Counted from the first letter of the stretch, positions 10,797-22,239 are shown. The stretch: DNA of 64,000 nt from Pycnopodia helianthoides (GCA_032158295.1 CM063258.1:13429703-13493702); one strand, 5' to 3'. A program made the numbers and translations. The notes: generated by a model not told the origin, from the sequence alone.

Positions 10797-11985
10797 GGGA
10801 AGAGGAAGGGCGAGAAGAGGTAGGGAAGGAGGGAAGAGGAAGGGAGGAAGAGGAAGGGAAGGGAGGGAAGAGGAAGGGAAGGGAGGGAAGAGGAAGAAAG
10901 GAGGGAGAGGAAGGGAAGGAGGGAAGAGAAGGGAAGAGGAGGGAAGAGGAAGAGAAGGCGGAGGAAGAGGAGGGAAGGGAGGGAAGAGGAAGGGAAGGGA
11001 GGGAAGAGGAAGAAGCGGAGAGGAAGGGAAGAGAGCGGGGAAGAGGAAGAAAGGGAAGAGGAAGGAAGGGGGAGAGGAAGGAGAGGGAAGAGGAAGAAAG
11101 GGGAGGAGGAAGGAGGGAAGGGAAGAGTGAGGAAGGAGAGAGTGAGGGAAGGGAAGAAGGGGAGAGGAAGGGAAGGAGGAAGAGGAAGCGAGCAGAGGGA
11201 AGAGGAAGAAAGGGGAGAGGAAGGGAAGGGAGAGAAGAGGAAGAGAGCGGAGGGAAGAGGAAGGGAAGGAGGGAAGAGGAAGGAAGGGAGGGAAGAGGAA
11301 GAGAGCGGAGGGAAGAGGAAGAGAGTGAGGGAAGAGGAAGAAAGGGAGAGGAAGGGAAGGGAGGGAAGAGGAAGCGAGCAGAGGGAAGAGGAAGAAAGGG
11401 GAGAGGAAGGGAGGGGGAAGAGGAAGATAGTGGAGGGAAAAGGAAGAGAGTGGAGGAAGAGGAAGAAAGGGGAGAGGAAGGGAAGGGAGGGAAGAGGAAG
11501 CGAGCAGAGGGAAGAGGAAGAAAGGGAGAGGAAGGAAGGAAGAGAAGAGGAAGCGAGCAGAGGGAAGAGGAAGAAAGGGAGAGGAAGGGAAGGGAGAGAA
11601 GAGGAAGAGAGCGGAGGGAAGAGGAAGAAAGGGAGAGGAAGGGAAGGGAGGGAAGAGGAAGCGAGCAGAGGGAAGAGGAAGAAAGGGGAGAGGAAGGGAA
11701 GGGAGGGAAGAGGATGATAGTGGAGGGAAAAGGAAGAGAGTGGAGGGAAGAGGAAGAAAGGGGAGAGGAAGGGAAGGGAGGGAAGAGGAAGCGAGCAGAG
11801 GGAAGAGGAAGAAAGGGAGAGAAGGGAAGGGAGAGAAGAGGAAGAGAGCGGAGGGAAGAGGAAGGGAAGGAGGGAAGAGGAAGAGAGGGAAGAGGAAGAG
11901 GAGGAGAGGGGAGGGAAGAGGAAGGGAGGGGAGGGAAGAGGAAGAGATTGGAGAGGGAATTAGGAAGAAACAGGGGAGGGAAGAC
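10797..11985. repeat. 1.2 kb purine (GA-rich) tract / minisatellite
   Basis: Almost pure G+A on the plus strand, with rare C or T in GCGAGCAG, GAGCGGAG and GATAGTGGAG motifs. Higher-order blocks containing GAAGCGAGCAGAGGGAAGAG recur near 11185, 11370, 11494, 11550, 11660 and 11786. On the GABBR1 transcript strand it is a continuous C/U run just upstream of the 10593-10760 acceptor. The long open frames across it on both strands result from composition and are not genes. Confidence 0.97.
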
Positions 11986-12075
11986 AAAGATTCAAATCAT
12001 TTAAAGGTTGTGTAAGCTTTTGCAGCATTGTGGAAGTGTAGAAAAGATTTTATCTGAATGAATCACCATGAAATA

Positions 12076-12093
12076 GCTCTCTCTCTCTCTCTC
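12076..12093. repeat. (CT)n microsatellite
   Basis: A run of about nine CT units. Confidence 0.9.
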
Positions 12094-12512
12094 TAATGAA
12101 TGGTGGTGGTTTATTTCTGGAGAGATATTTTTTCTTGTAACTGCAACCGTTCAGTCTCCAGGTTGTTTCCCCTTCCACATGTAAATATTCTTAGAATACA
12201 ATTGGCCTGTACATATTTCATTTATTGTTACTTAAATAGTTGAAATTTGGGGTGTTTTTATGGTATAGTTCATTGTCAACCATTGAAGGGGAGGGGACTC
12301 AACATTACCCCCTCCCTTCAAATCCTGGGTATAAGTAATTTGTCTTGATCAGGGCCCATTACCATAAAAGCTGTTTACCGGTTAGCAAATTTGTGTGCTT
12401 ACTATAGTAAAAAAATTGCATACTAAGCAAAAGTACATTTCATGTCTGACTAGGTAAATCTGACAGCATGTGTGGCAGTTCACAATAGATTGCATTGTTA
12501 AATCACTCATCT
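12094..12512. other. Intronic; possible old MITE-P piece
   Basis: GGGCCCATTACCATAAAAGC near 12353 resembles a MITE-P end but lacks a clear partner. Nothing else was recognised. Confidence 0.35.
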
Positions 12513-12696
12513 TGGCCCAATTTCACAGAGCTGCTTAAGCACAAAAAGTAGCTAAGCACAGCAAAATTATGCCCACTAGAGTAAGGTTACCAGCCAAACT
12601 AGCCAGTACAACTCGTGACTGGTATCCTGCTCATTTCTGCTTGGCAGACACTTGTTGAGCAATATTTTCTGCTTAAGCAACTCTATGAAATTGGGC
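12513..12696. mobile_element. MITE-P copy
   Basis: The ends TTGGCCCAATTTCACAGAGC and CAACTCTATGAAATTGGGCA are inverted. The internal GGTTACCAGCCAAACTAG block is shared with 38196-38341. Confidence 0.85.
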
Positions 12697-13441
12697 AATG
12701 TCATTACAAGAGCCACCAGCAAGCTACCATGCCTTTGGCTTAATTGCTTAGGGTATTAAGCAGTGATTGTGAAACAGAAACTGTGCTAAGCGCTGCTTTG
12801 TAAAGCAGAAACTGTCTGCCTACCAGGCTCAATCAAATTGATCTTTGATCCATCCAAGAAATAGGATCAGTGCGTCCAAGCAAACACTCAGAACTAGCTT
12901 CAGTTGTCAAAGACAAAAGGTCATCGGTTGATTATCATTGGGGCAAAAAATATCATAAATTGCCGACAGTCCCTAATGAACTTTCAAATTAATTTTTCGC
13001 TGCCCAACCTGTCAGAATGACATACGCAATTTCGTTCCTCCTCAACCATTAACACCTTGTTTTTAATGCAAACAGGACCCCAAAATGAAGTAAACACCGT
13101 CTTTGCTGTTTGATTACCGGCTTCATGTGGTGAGAAGCTCTCCATAGAAAGTGTCGTTTGCTCGGAAACGTGAACGTCAAGGGATTTGGGTTAACTAGAT
13201 TGCAGGTTTATTAGAGACAAAGGTGGCTGTACAAGTCTCTACTGTCATATTAAACCTCTTGCCCTTTTGATAACGCTTTACAAATTGGTTTTAACCCCTC
13301 AGAGGCCAACACTCTTTTGAAAAGTCATATGCCAAGATGTGGCTTATTGGGCTGAATTTCCAGTGAAAGTGACATGGGGAAAAAATTTAAGAAGACATTT
13401 GCGATCAACTTTTTTTTTTTTTTTAAGGAATAATAAAAAGT
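12697..13441. other. Intronic, nothing recognised
   Basis: Unique-looking AT-rich intron with a T-run near 13411-13424. No exon or known repeat seen. Confidence 0.5.
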
Positions 13442-13918
13442 TTCCAAATCTGGAACATACTGTGGACAAACTAACCAGACAATCTGGATCTTAGTTTGTT
13501 TTTAAGGAAAACTTGAAAGAATTTAACATCGTAAACATGGGAAATTATGAATTGGGACAAAATCTAAATGTGACACTTTTAAGACAATAGATCAAATCTG
13601 GACATTACTGCTGAAAACACTAAGCAGACATTCCGACCTTGGTTTGTTTTTAATGAAACTTGAACTATTCAACAACGTAAAATGGAAATTATGAATTGGG
13701 ACAGGACCTAAATTGTAACACTTTTTAGGACGAAATAGATCAAATCTGGAATATTAATGCTGAAAAAACTAAGCAGATATTCGGGATCTCGTTTGTTTTT
13801 AAGGAAAACTTGAAAGTATTCAACATCTCAAACATGGGACATTGTGAATTTGGGACAGGATCTTAATTGCGACACTTTTTATATGAAGTAAGTCAAATCT
13901 GAAAGATACTGCTGAAGG
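13442..13918. repeat. Diverged tandem repeat, about 150-bp unit, 3.2 copies
   Basis: Units begin near 13442, 13591, 13739 and 13891 with CAAATCTGGAA-like sequence. They share GTTTGTTTTTAAGGAAAACTTG, AAACATGGGAAATTATGAAT, GGGACAGGAYCTAAATTG and GACACTTTT blocks. Copies are well diverged, so the array is old. Confidence 0.85.
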
Positions 13919-14329
13919 AGCGCAGTAGCAGAAGGTTCAACATGGAGAGGGAAACAAGAACAACGCGATTTTAAAAAATGAAAGTATGATTGGATCGATT
14001 CGAAGGAACAGACTTTCTTCTCCCTTCTTGGTATACTTCAAGAGGATGAGAATGAGGAAACTCTTCGAAAGAAAATTAAAAAGTGTTTTTGAGGTATTTC
14101 CTTGAAAAAAAAAAACACTCTATAAAAAAGTACAATATTGGTAAATTAGGATAGAAAAGTAGTACTTTAAAAATGATTGAATACACACCAATGATGAAGT
14201 GCATACACGTACCAGTTCTCAAGACAATATATTTCTGTAGGAAATACAGCCAAAGTCAAGGAGATTCACTCTTGTTTATTTTGATTGAACGAGCAATAAA
14301 CAAAATCCCAGGAAAAAAACAAATTTGAT
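13919..14329. other. Intronic, nothing recognised
   Basis: A/T-rich with an A-run near 14106. No repeat family was assigned. Confidence 0.5.
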
Positions 14330-14726
14330 ATGCCGTGGCCGAGCGGTCAAGCGCACTGGACTCAAGCTCTGGTGTTTCTGATCAGTGGGTTTGAGTACCG
14401 GTCTTGACACTTGTGTCCTTAAGCAAGACATTATTGCTTTGTCCTTCGGATGGGATGTAAAGCCGTAGGTTCCGCGTGTTGTGTAATGCACGTTAAAGAA
14501 CCAGAGTACACTTATCGCTAAGAGAAGGGTTTCGCCACGATGTTTTCTGGTATGGTTGGCTGCAGATCGTGCCACAGCACCTTTTAAACCATTACATGGT
14601 GCCATGTAAATGAATGAGTCTTATATTTCAAACATAACTCCGCATATACTGTAGATAAAATACTGAGCGCTTTGGGACGCCCTCGGGTGTAAAACAAACA
14701 AACAAAACACGCTATACAAGAATTAA
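14330..14726 (+). mobile_element. SINE-B, near full length
   Basis: Head GCCGTGGCCGAGCGGTCAAG (A box) with GGGTTTGAGTACC (B-box-like). Then GACACTTGTGTCCTTAAGCA, TTGTCCTTCGGATGGGATG, GTGCACGTTAAAGAACC-type and GGTTGGCTGCAGAT blocks, ending near ACGCTATACAAGAATTAAT. It is the best reference copy of SINE-B here. A SINE-A tail plus (TTA)n at 14736-14801 follows it. Confidence 0.85.
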
Positions 14727-14886
14727 TTTGCGGTTAAAAATTACCCCGTCAGTTTCCCTTGTGGTTTATTAATTGGTTATTATTATTATTATTATTATTA
14801 CTATTAACTTTAACAGGTTGGTTTAAAACTGCAGGATGGGAATGTTTTGTACCCGTCAAAACAAAATGAATAGTGTACTTTCATAG

Positions 14887-15309
14887 TTAGGGTCAGAGAT
14901 TGGTTTTTGTCACTGTAATGCTGATTTGCAGACAAAATTATAAAGACAGGCGCTAAAAAAGGCACTTGTGAAATTTTTAGCTGAAAACAGTGTCTACTTG
15001 CTGAGAAAACAGCAAAAAAACTGTTACAGTATTTTCACATGAACGTTGAATCCATCCACATTTAGCGAGGTGACAGCGGGTACCAACCACATCTCTGGCC
15101 GCAGCATTCGCGAAATGACGACAACCCTCTTAAATCTGAGGAACAATTCATTTCTCAAATTCGAACATTTTGGAGTGAAAAACCTATCCGAGCCATATTA
15201 CTTCGAAGGGCATCCTTTCTCAAAATGGTCTTATACCATCAACAGCTGCGGTGCTTCTCACCAAGTAAGTTTGAATGGTCATTAATTATTTACCAATCTA
15301 TGACCCTAC
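14887..15309. mobile_element. M6 MITE
   Basis: The left end TAGGGTCAGAGATTGGTTTT and the right end ACCAATCTATGACCCTA are inverted. A half copy at 59320-59490 shares CTTGCTGAGAAAACAGCAA and starts with TTAAAGGTAGGGTCA, tying M6 to the TTAA group. The open frame at 15046-15285 is internal to the element and not a gene. Confidence 0.8.
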
Positions 15310-16607
15310 GTTTAGAGTATATTTGTTTGTTTGATGAAAACCGCAGGCTGGAAATGTTTTTACCCATAATGAAAGGAAAACATTCAATTGACAATTGACA
15401 ATAAAAGAACATTAAACAAACAAACGTAGATGAAGCGACAATGAATAAACAAGCGTTGATGGAATAACAACAACGCTAATACAGTAGAAACAATACCCTT
15501 AGGAAACGTTTCACAATTGTGGCTTATTTTCTCCTTTCAATCACATCCGTACAATCCCAACACCATTTCAATTGTCCCGATTTATTGCTCCATTAAATTG
15601 GACGGCAACAGCGTTTTGTGTTATCGTCGAGTTAATATCGCCGCACCGACAGGTTACATTTAACATCAACATGAAGTGCACGGCCTTCCAATGTGAAGAC
15701 CACATGTCTTTGTCTCTTTTTCCCTGGATCATCTGGCAGCTTTCCCGATGAAACTGAGCGACTGTGATGTCGTCTACCACCCCCTCCCCCCCCCCCCCAC
15801 CGTAAAACAATTATCCTGTCGCATATGGCATCTTCAAACAAACAGGTGACAAAACTAATTACTTGAAAAGGTCAGACCCAGAAGAGAAAGGGGGGGTCTA
15901 GAGGGTGGAACTAATTGACAAAATTGATGGGATGTTTGTTGTCTGGAACCTTTACCCCCCCCCTACTAAACTTCTTCTTTTTCTCCCCCTTCTTTTTCTT
16001 GGCGAGTGTTCACACTTGGGTTATTTTATTGAAGGTTGTTTTGTTTTTCTTTGAGTGGAGGATGGGGGAGAGAAACACTTGTGGGGTATCGATCCGTTAT
16101 TTCTACGTTTTCAGGTTCGGTGATTATACAATGGTAACACGCACCCTGTTAAAACAAATTAAATAAATAAATGAAATAAATGGCAAGCATGTCGCAAGCA
16201 TTTGTACTCGGTGGCGTAGCTAGGGGTTGATCATGGTGCCCCGGGGCAAGGCTACAGGATGGTGCCTCTTCACTCACTTTCAGGGCTCAAATTTGGAGTG
16301 GGGGGATCCATAAGGCTCGTAGCTCAAAATGTTTACTGGTACCCTCCCCTCTTAAATAAGAATAAGAATTCCTGAGATTCCCAGAACACAATGAAGACAC
16401 AATAGGAGGGGTGGGGGTGGGGTGGGGTGGGGGGGGTTACACCATGCCACATATCGAGCACCAATTTATTTATTAATTTTTTTCTCGTTTTGAAACAGCA
16501 TCATCTGTCAAAAGTCATTCAGAGAAAATGATTCTTTGGTAAAAAATAATAGCCAGGCAACTTTAAAAACCACTACAGCTGAAATCTGAGGAAATCTGCT
16601 ACTAGGT
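15310..16607. other. Intronic, homopolymer-rich
   Basis: Has a C-run at 15781-15799 and G-rich runs at 15889-15896 and 16404-16437. No exon or dispersed repeat was recognised. Confidence 0.5.
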
Positions 16608-16935
16608 TGTCATGGCGAGCGGTTTAGAGCATCGGATTTAAGTTCTGGTGGTTAAGTCATCGGGGTGTGGGTTCCAATCCGGTCATGACACTTGTGTCCT
16701 TGAGCAAGATCTTTACTATAATTGCTTTCTTCACCCAGGGGTATAAATGGGTACCTGCGAGGGTAGAGGTTGATATTGTGTTTGAAAAAGCCTTGGAGCG
16801 CCACGGCACCCTGTATACTCCCCAGGGAGCTGAGAAAGATTACAGGAATGCTATTGGCCCAATGACCAGGGCACTAATGTAATTGAGCATTGATACGTTA
16901 TTGTAAAATGCGCTATATAACAACTAGTTATTTAT
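16608..16935 (+). mobile_element. SINE-C copy
   Basis: tRNA-like head with GGGTTCCAATCC (B-box-like) near 16668. Then GACACTTGTGTCCTTGAGCA, CACCCAGGGGTATAAATGGG, CTGTATACTCCCCAGGGAGC and the tail AAAATGCGCTATATAACAAC. A second copy is at 45868-46158. Confidence 0.85.
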
Positions 16936-18461
16936 TAATAGTTATTTATTTATAGGGTGCTTGGTTTGTGAACCGTTCACACCGGTTTAAATCCCTACTC
17001 TTTTCTGGTTTCCTTTTATTCGCTGATCTGCTCCCACTAATCCAAGTTCGCAGAATCTACATCTTAATGAAATAGACTATAGTTAAACCCCCTTTTTATT
17101 CAAACACCAACACTAACAACTGCAGGGCATCGGGCTTAGATGTTGTTTTTTTTTTTTTTTTTGCCAACAAGCACAAGAAACCAATTCCAGAGCACACAAA
17201 AAAACAAGTCATTTTGAAAACAGGGAATCAAGAATGATCATTAATGTTTTCATTTGATAACTAACACAACAACATCTGCTGACAAACACTTGTGTACGAC
17301 ATTCACTTGCAGAAAAACATCAAATATGTATTAATGTCACACATACACCTACAGGCCAATAATATTATAAATAGTCTACAAAGAAGCCTGGGAAACAAGC
17401 CGTCAGGATTACGAATATGGGCACTGAATAGGAACTTGACCTTGTCTGTGTATAATCGAGTGGGTGGTCAGGGATTATGGACTCCATTACAAGGAAGTAA
17501 GTTCCTCGTCGCCACAGCCCCGCCGGCGTGACCGCCCGAAAACCCCTTCGGTCACCAAGTGAGAATCTTAACATCTGCGAGTTGAAATGATTGATTACGA
17601 TGCTGGAAATATTGGGTAGGTTTGCACATGTGTTGTTTTGTGCTCAAAGAGGCTGGTAGGCGGCACCTATTAATGGTTGCAAGGCGCAAGGACATGTTGT
17701 TGAATACACCGTCTGCCAATAAGGCGTCTCATTCAAGAATTCGACTTTTCCGCATCAAAAGAACAGCCTCTGGAAATGAAGTTGAATACCATAGGTTGAG
17801 AGCATGGCGCCACATACGCACGCAATATCAGGAAAAGGCTAAAATCCATTTTGTACATTTTTTGATGGATGCATAGCACATACGCTAAATTGATGTGCTG
17901 TCAGAGGCCCGATTCAAGGCCCAAGAAGCTACAGCCTTTCAGATGATGCCTTGTGGATTAATTAAACACCCAGAAAGTTATTGGGTTGCATGTAATACTA
18001 GAAAATTAGAGAGTGGGACCACTTAAAGGCTCCCGAAGCTTCAGCCTGCCAAAATATAACTTTATAAACTTCACCTCACAAAGAACTCTACAGAGCTAAT
18101 ACTTTACAAAGGTTAATTATTAAGTGAAGCCCAGTCAATGTGGAATCATGTTAACTTTAACTGCCAGTCGTACATTCGTAGGCATTCCCATTTGCCAAGT
18201 GCAGTGCGCATGCGCGCATACCAAATAGGTAGGCCTACTATACAACACAAAAATTGAAAATACACATTCTAAGGATGTATGTCCTCACCACTTCCATAAG
18301 CGTATGTGTTGCGTACTCAGTGATGCCAGTGTATTTAAATAACATACAAAGCCCTTTCATTCTCTACGAGTACACTCGTAGTGGCAGAATCCGTCTAACC
18401 TGTTACTACTAATATACTCGTAGGCGGCAGTCAACGTGTTAAGAGACATAACATTATAACC
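16936..18461. other. Intronic, mostly unassigned
   Basis: Contains a T-run at about 17144-17162 and a weak B-box-like GGTTTAAATCC near 16984 without a clear SINE body. No exon was recognised. Confidence 0.45.
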
Positions 18462-18775
18462 CATGTCTACATCCTTACGGACTGTGAAGGGGGCAACGCC
18501 GATGTTTGTGGCATTGTTGGGAAGGTAGTGCATTCTGCTCTACCAGCCAGCAGGCTCCGAGTGGATGATACCCATGCCTACATCCTTACGACTGTGAAGG
18601 GGGTATAACCTTGTTTCAGCCCCAGGAGTAGGTGCCAACTTGCCCCTGGTGACAGTTGATTTGGGTAGACAGCCCAAATCAGTTAAGTATAGCCCTCACC
18701 TTGAAGTGGCCGTCCGGCCTAGTGAGTTAGGCGATATCTCATTAATAATATATGATTATTATTATTTTTTTAAAG
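18462..18775 (+). mobile_element. SINE-D body with internal duplication
   Basis: Contains ACATCCTTACGGACTGTGAA near 18469 and again near 18578, then GCCCCAGGAGTAG, CCCTGGTGACAGTTGATTTG, CACCTTGAAGTGGCC and GCGATATCTCATTAAT. The same blocks occur in reverse at 23681-23965. The tRNA head is missing. Confidence 0.75.
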
Positions 18776-19269
18776 AACACAGAGACTGAACCAATCATGC
18801 AGGTAGATAGTTTTGGAACTAGCTTAATTCTTTGGATGACGTCAGTTTACAGACACAGCATCTATGAATGATTAATGTACAAATCCAACGGCCTTCTGAT
18901 AATGTAAAGATTTCTAGTCCAAACATTATGGATGTGGTCTACTTCATCGTATTAGAACACGGTAGAATAATCTCATTCAAAAATCTATCGAGCACTCTTA
19001 TTTATTCAGTTAATTAGTTTGGAAGTAACTGCATATTGAAAGCGTGAATATTAAAACTCCAGTAGGCCCTCGGCTCTTGCCTAACGATGGAAGTTTTCAT
19101 CAGTTAAAGGGGTAACAACAATAATAATAATAATAATAGTAATAATAACAGCGCACGCATCAGCCAATAAAGTGCTTGATGAAAGAGAAACACTTTTTAA
19201 GACATGTTTTTTTTAAGTTTATGAATTATGAGTATGAATTTGAATTTAAGTATCACCTTACATGTCTAA
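18776..19269. other. Intronic, (AAT)n microsatellite only
   Basis: An AAT-rich microsatellite lies at about 19117-19148. No exon or dispersed repeat was recognised. Confidence 0.5.
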
Positions 19270-19710
19270 GGGTTTGGAAGGTGCTGCAGCGCACTCGGCA
19301 GCCACTGCCAGAGACACCGGGGCAAACCCCTTCTTTTAGCCATAAGTGTAACTGGGTTATTTTATTTACACAACACACGGAAAACTACGGCTTTACGTCC
19401 CATCCGAAGGATGAAACAATAACGGTGAAGTGTCTTGCTTAACCCTCCTACTGTCAGTGACTCTTGGCAACATTTTCCAGTGAGTTGACCAACCATTTGA
19501 AACCATTCAACTGCCAAGGTTGTGTACGGTGGCACAACTGTGCACAGAACTGTACTGTGTACTCGTGCATTCCCTCATGGTATCATATTGCAGGCTGGCA
19601 TAGTTTATCTATCATTCAAAACCACAGTGAATGGTATTGAATGGTCAGACAGCAAGAGGGTTAAGGACGCACGTGTCTGAAAGACCAGGACTCGAACCCA
19701 CACTCTTTAT
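19270..19710 (-). mobile_element. SINE-B, minus strand, split by a TTAA MITE
   Basis: The two parts 19270-19442 and 19661-19710 together read as a minus-strand SINE-B (GTAACTGGGTTATTTTATTT, CTACGGCTTTACGTCCCATC, then CACGTGTCTGAAAGACCAGG and TCGAACCCACACTC). They are separated by the element at 19439-19664. Confidence 0.75.
19439..19664. mobile_element. TTAA-flanked MITE inserted in SINE-B
   Basis: TTAA at 19439-19442 and 19661-19664. The ends CCCTCCTACTGTC and GACAGCAAGAGGG are imperfect inverted repeats (11 of 13). Removing it restores the usual SINE-B order around CTTGCTTAAGGAC, so this is a clean insertion into a TTAA in the SINE. Confidence 0.85.
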
Positions 19711-20039
19711 TAAAGAAATGTACATTTGCCGTGTATCCTGCTCTCATCTTATCAAATATTTGAGGGAAAAACAATGGGATTCAGGGTTTGGTTCCAGCAG
19801 GAATAATAAATAGTAAGGCAGAATTTTTTCTTCTTCTTTTGAGTATTTTGGGGTAAAGAAAATGTCAAGCTTTTCTGAGTTCTTTTCACAGTGGCACACA
19901 GAGCAGAATTTTGAGAGAAATATTATACTTTGTAAATGCTTAACTTATGCTTAATAGCATTAGGTTACATTATTTGGTTTTACCCATACACCAATGTGTG
20001 TAAAGCACTGTATACTCTGTATACATTTCTGAGTCCTGT
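19711..20039. other. Intronic, nothing recognised
   Basis: AT-rich; no repeat assigned. Confidence 0.45.
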
Positions 20040-20135
20040 GAACAAAATCCAGAGGCATATTACTCGGGTGGGATTCAAACCCACGACCTTTGCCAATTCT
20101 ATAGCAAATGTCTTACCACTAGACCACCAAAATTG
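20040..20135 (-). mobile_element. tRNA-derived SINE-E head
   Basis: On the minus strand GGTGGTCTAGTGGTAAGACA looks like an A box and GTGGGTTTGAATCCCAC is a B-box stem-loop. The spacing is tRNA-like, but the acceptor stem does not close and the anticodon arm is irregular. I call it a SINE head and not a tRNA gene. Confidence 0.55.
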
Positions 20136-20269
20136 CCTGGTAGTTAGAGGCAGTTGGAATCCTATATTTTAGCAGCGGGTACCGCAACAATTTTTATAGA
20201 TGTTAGATTTGCATCGAGGAAAAAGAAAGTTATTTGGTTTTACTCATACACTGATTTTCATTTTATTAT

Positions 20270-20707
20270 TGTTATTTTTTAATTAATGCAAGTTTGCCCC
20301 AAACAAGGCTAAAAGCCACTCTTGGTAAGGGGCTACAAGAAGAAAAATGTTTAAGATGAAAATAACTCGGGGGAGTTGAAGGTAGGAATTGATATTCCTC
20401 GTAAAACAGCCTAGATTGTAGGATGGAGTGAAACATGCATCAGGCAAAGGAGTTCCAAAGAAATGCAGTGCGTGGAATGAAGCTGTTGGAATGGCTCTTT
20501 GTTCTCCCTCTCAGCAAAGCAAGAGTGTATGGGTGAGAAGAAGCAGAGAGCCTGGTTTCACGCTCAAACACCCCGATAGGAGGAACTAGGTCGAACACAC
20601 TGGTGGCACATTTTATCATGAAAATAACTGAGAAAAGACAGAGGCTGGCTACAGACCTAGCGTGGGAAAGAGGATGTAATGTTGATCCCAACCCATCTCC
20701 AACAAGG
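20270..20707 (-). pseudogene. LINE reverse-transcriptase C-terminal fragment, 3' part
   Basis: The minus strand encodes FDLVPPIGVFERETR and RTKSHSNSFIPRTAFLWNS, the usual C-terminal tail of CR1/Jockey-type non-LTR reverse transcriptases. The frame shifts after LWNSF, and the sequence runs on to an AATAACAATAATAAAATG tail at 20290-20270, a plausible 3' end. Its continuation upstream is 21084-21185, separated by an M1 MITE. It is a dead remnant. Confidence 0.75.
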
Positions 20708-21083
20708 TTAAAGGCACTGGACACTATTGGTAATTACTCAAAATAATTGTTAGCATAAAAAACTTACTTGGTAACAAGCAATGGAGAGCTGTTGATAGTA
20801 TAAAACACTGTGAGAAACGGCTCCCTCTGAAGTAACGTAGTTTTTGAGAAAGAAGTAATTTCTCAGTAAAATATTTGAATTGATTTTGAGACCTCACGCA
20901 TCTGCAGTATGAAAACACACAACTTCGTGTGACAAGGGTGTTTTTTCTTCCATTATTATCTTGCAACTTCGATGACCAATTGAGTTCAAATTTCCACAGG
21001 TTTGTTATTTTGTGCATATGTTGAGATACACCGAGTGAGAAGACTGGTCTTTGACAATTACCAAAGGTGTCCAGTGTCTTTAA
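20708..21083. mobile_element. M1 MITE inserted in a LINE
   Basis: TTAA at 20708-20711 and 21080-21083. The ends TTAAAGGCACTGGACACTAT and GTGTCCAGTGTCTTTAA are inverted. It lies in opposite orientation to the copy at 1322. Confidence 0.9.
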
Positions 21084-21185
21084 CAATACGCTTCTGCACT
21101 CTATCTAGTAAAGATAAATGACAGGCAGAAGCTCCGGCCCAGATGTGATGTATGGGTAAAACCAAACAATGTTCTTTATGCCCGA
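21084..21185 (-). pseudogene. LINE reverse-transcriptase fragment, 5' part
   Basis: The minus strand reads IWAGASACHLSLLDRVQKRI, the conserved block that precedes the C-terminal tail in CR1/Jockey-type enzymes. It is contiguous with 20270-20707 once the M1 insertion is set aside. Confidence 0.7.
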
Positions 21186-21753
21186 TCCAAGTTTAATACC
21201 TATTAGAATTAGGTTACCGATGAAAAAAACAGAACCTGATATGAATACTGTTTGTGCATGGTCCCCTGATAACTTTGCTCAGTGAATTCATCTTTTAAGA
21301 ATACATCTTTTAAGTTATTTCTATCTTCAAGGTATTTCACTGTCAAATGGATTTTGACAGATTTTTAAACGGATATAAACATTATAGCAATAAGAAACCA
21401 GTTCAAAGATTTTCAATTTTTCACCTGAAAACACTACATTATATAACTTTTCCTCTCCTAAAACTTCTAAAAATTCTCTCTAAAAAATACTAACCTATTT
21501 TTTTAATGTTTCCCCTCTCTCTCTTCGTACCGAAAGTTTGAAATTTCCTGTAAATAACAAGACTACATGTTCGTGCATGATGTGACTTCATGATGATCTT
21601 GTATGGACATGACGACGGACTGTGAAAATCAATACTACACATTAAGGAACTCCCCCCCCCCCACCCTCCTACCTCACTGATGGACATTAATCACTGGGCC
21701 ATCGACTTGGTCATGTTTCTTTGAAGTGCAATGGCAAACTTTTCTCTTTTTAT
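21186..21753. other. Intronic, nothing recognised
   Basis: AT-rich with a C-run at about 21650-21662. No exon or repeat family was assigned. Confidence 0.5.
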
Positions 21754-22239
21754 ACCTAAACATAATCCCAAACAAGCAGTAACTATAACTAGTAAATCTG
21801 CAGGACAATACCTAAACATAATCCCAAACAAGCAGTAACTATAACTAGTAAATCTGCAGGACAATACCTAAACATAATCCCAAACAAGCAGTAACTATAA
21901 CTAGTAAATCTGCAGGACAATACCTAAACATAATCCCAAACAAGCAGTAACTATAACTAGTAAATCTGCAGGACAATACCTAAACATAATCCCAAACAAG
22001 AAGTAACTATAACTAGTAAACTTGCAGGTACGACCATGTGTAAGGCTGTATCCGAATTGGCGGCTACAACATAATCCCAAACAAGAAGTAACTATAACTA
22101 GTAAACTTGCATGTACAACCATGTGTAGGCCGCATCCGAATTGGCGGCTACAACATAATCCCAAACATCAAGAAGTAACTATAACTAGTAAACTTGCAGG
22201 TATGACCATGTGTAAGGCCGATCCGAATAGGCGGCTACA
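21754..22239. repeat. Tandem array: five 56-bp units, then three longer units
   Basis: Units ACCTAAACATAATCCCAAAC...CTGCAGGACAAT start at 21754, 21810, 21866, 21922 and 21978 and are almost identical. They grade into about 83-bp units that also carry GGTACGACCATGTGTAAGGC and CGAATTGGCGGCTAC. The shared core AGTAACTATAACTAGTAAAC reappears inverted at the right end of the adjacent foldback element, so the array is an expanded element arm. Confidence 0.9.

Noticed and set aside
10557..12015. Long open frames (up to 476 residues) across the GA tract on both strands
   Set aside because: They are low-complexity products of purine/pyrimidine composition. Only the 10593-10760 part on the minus strand matches a protein family, and it has its own splice sites.
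20040..20135. Possible tRNA gene on the minus strand
   Set aside because: A- and B-box-like motifs are present, but the acceptor stem does not close and the anticodon arm is irregular. More likely a SINE head.
21754..22033. CRISPR-like array
   Set aside because: Units are contiguous with no variable spacers, and the context is an animal intron.
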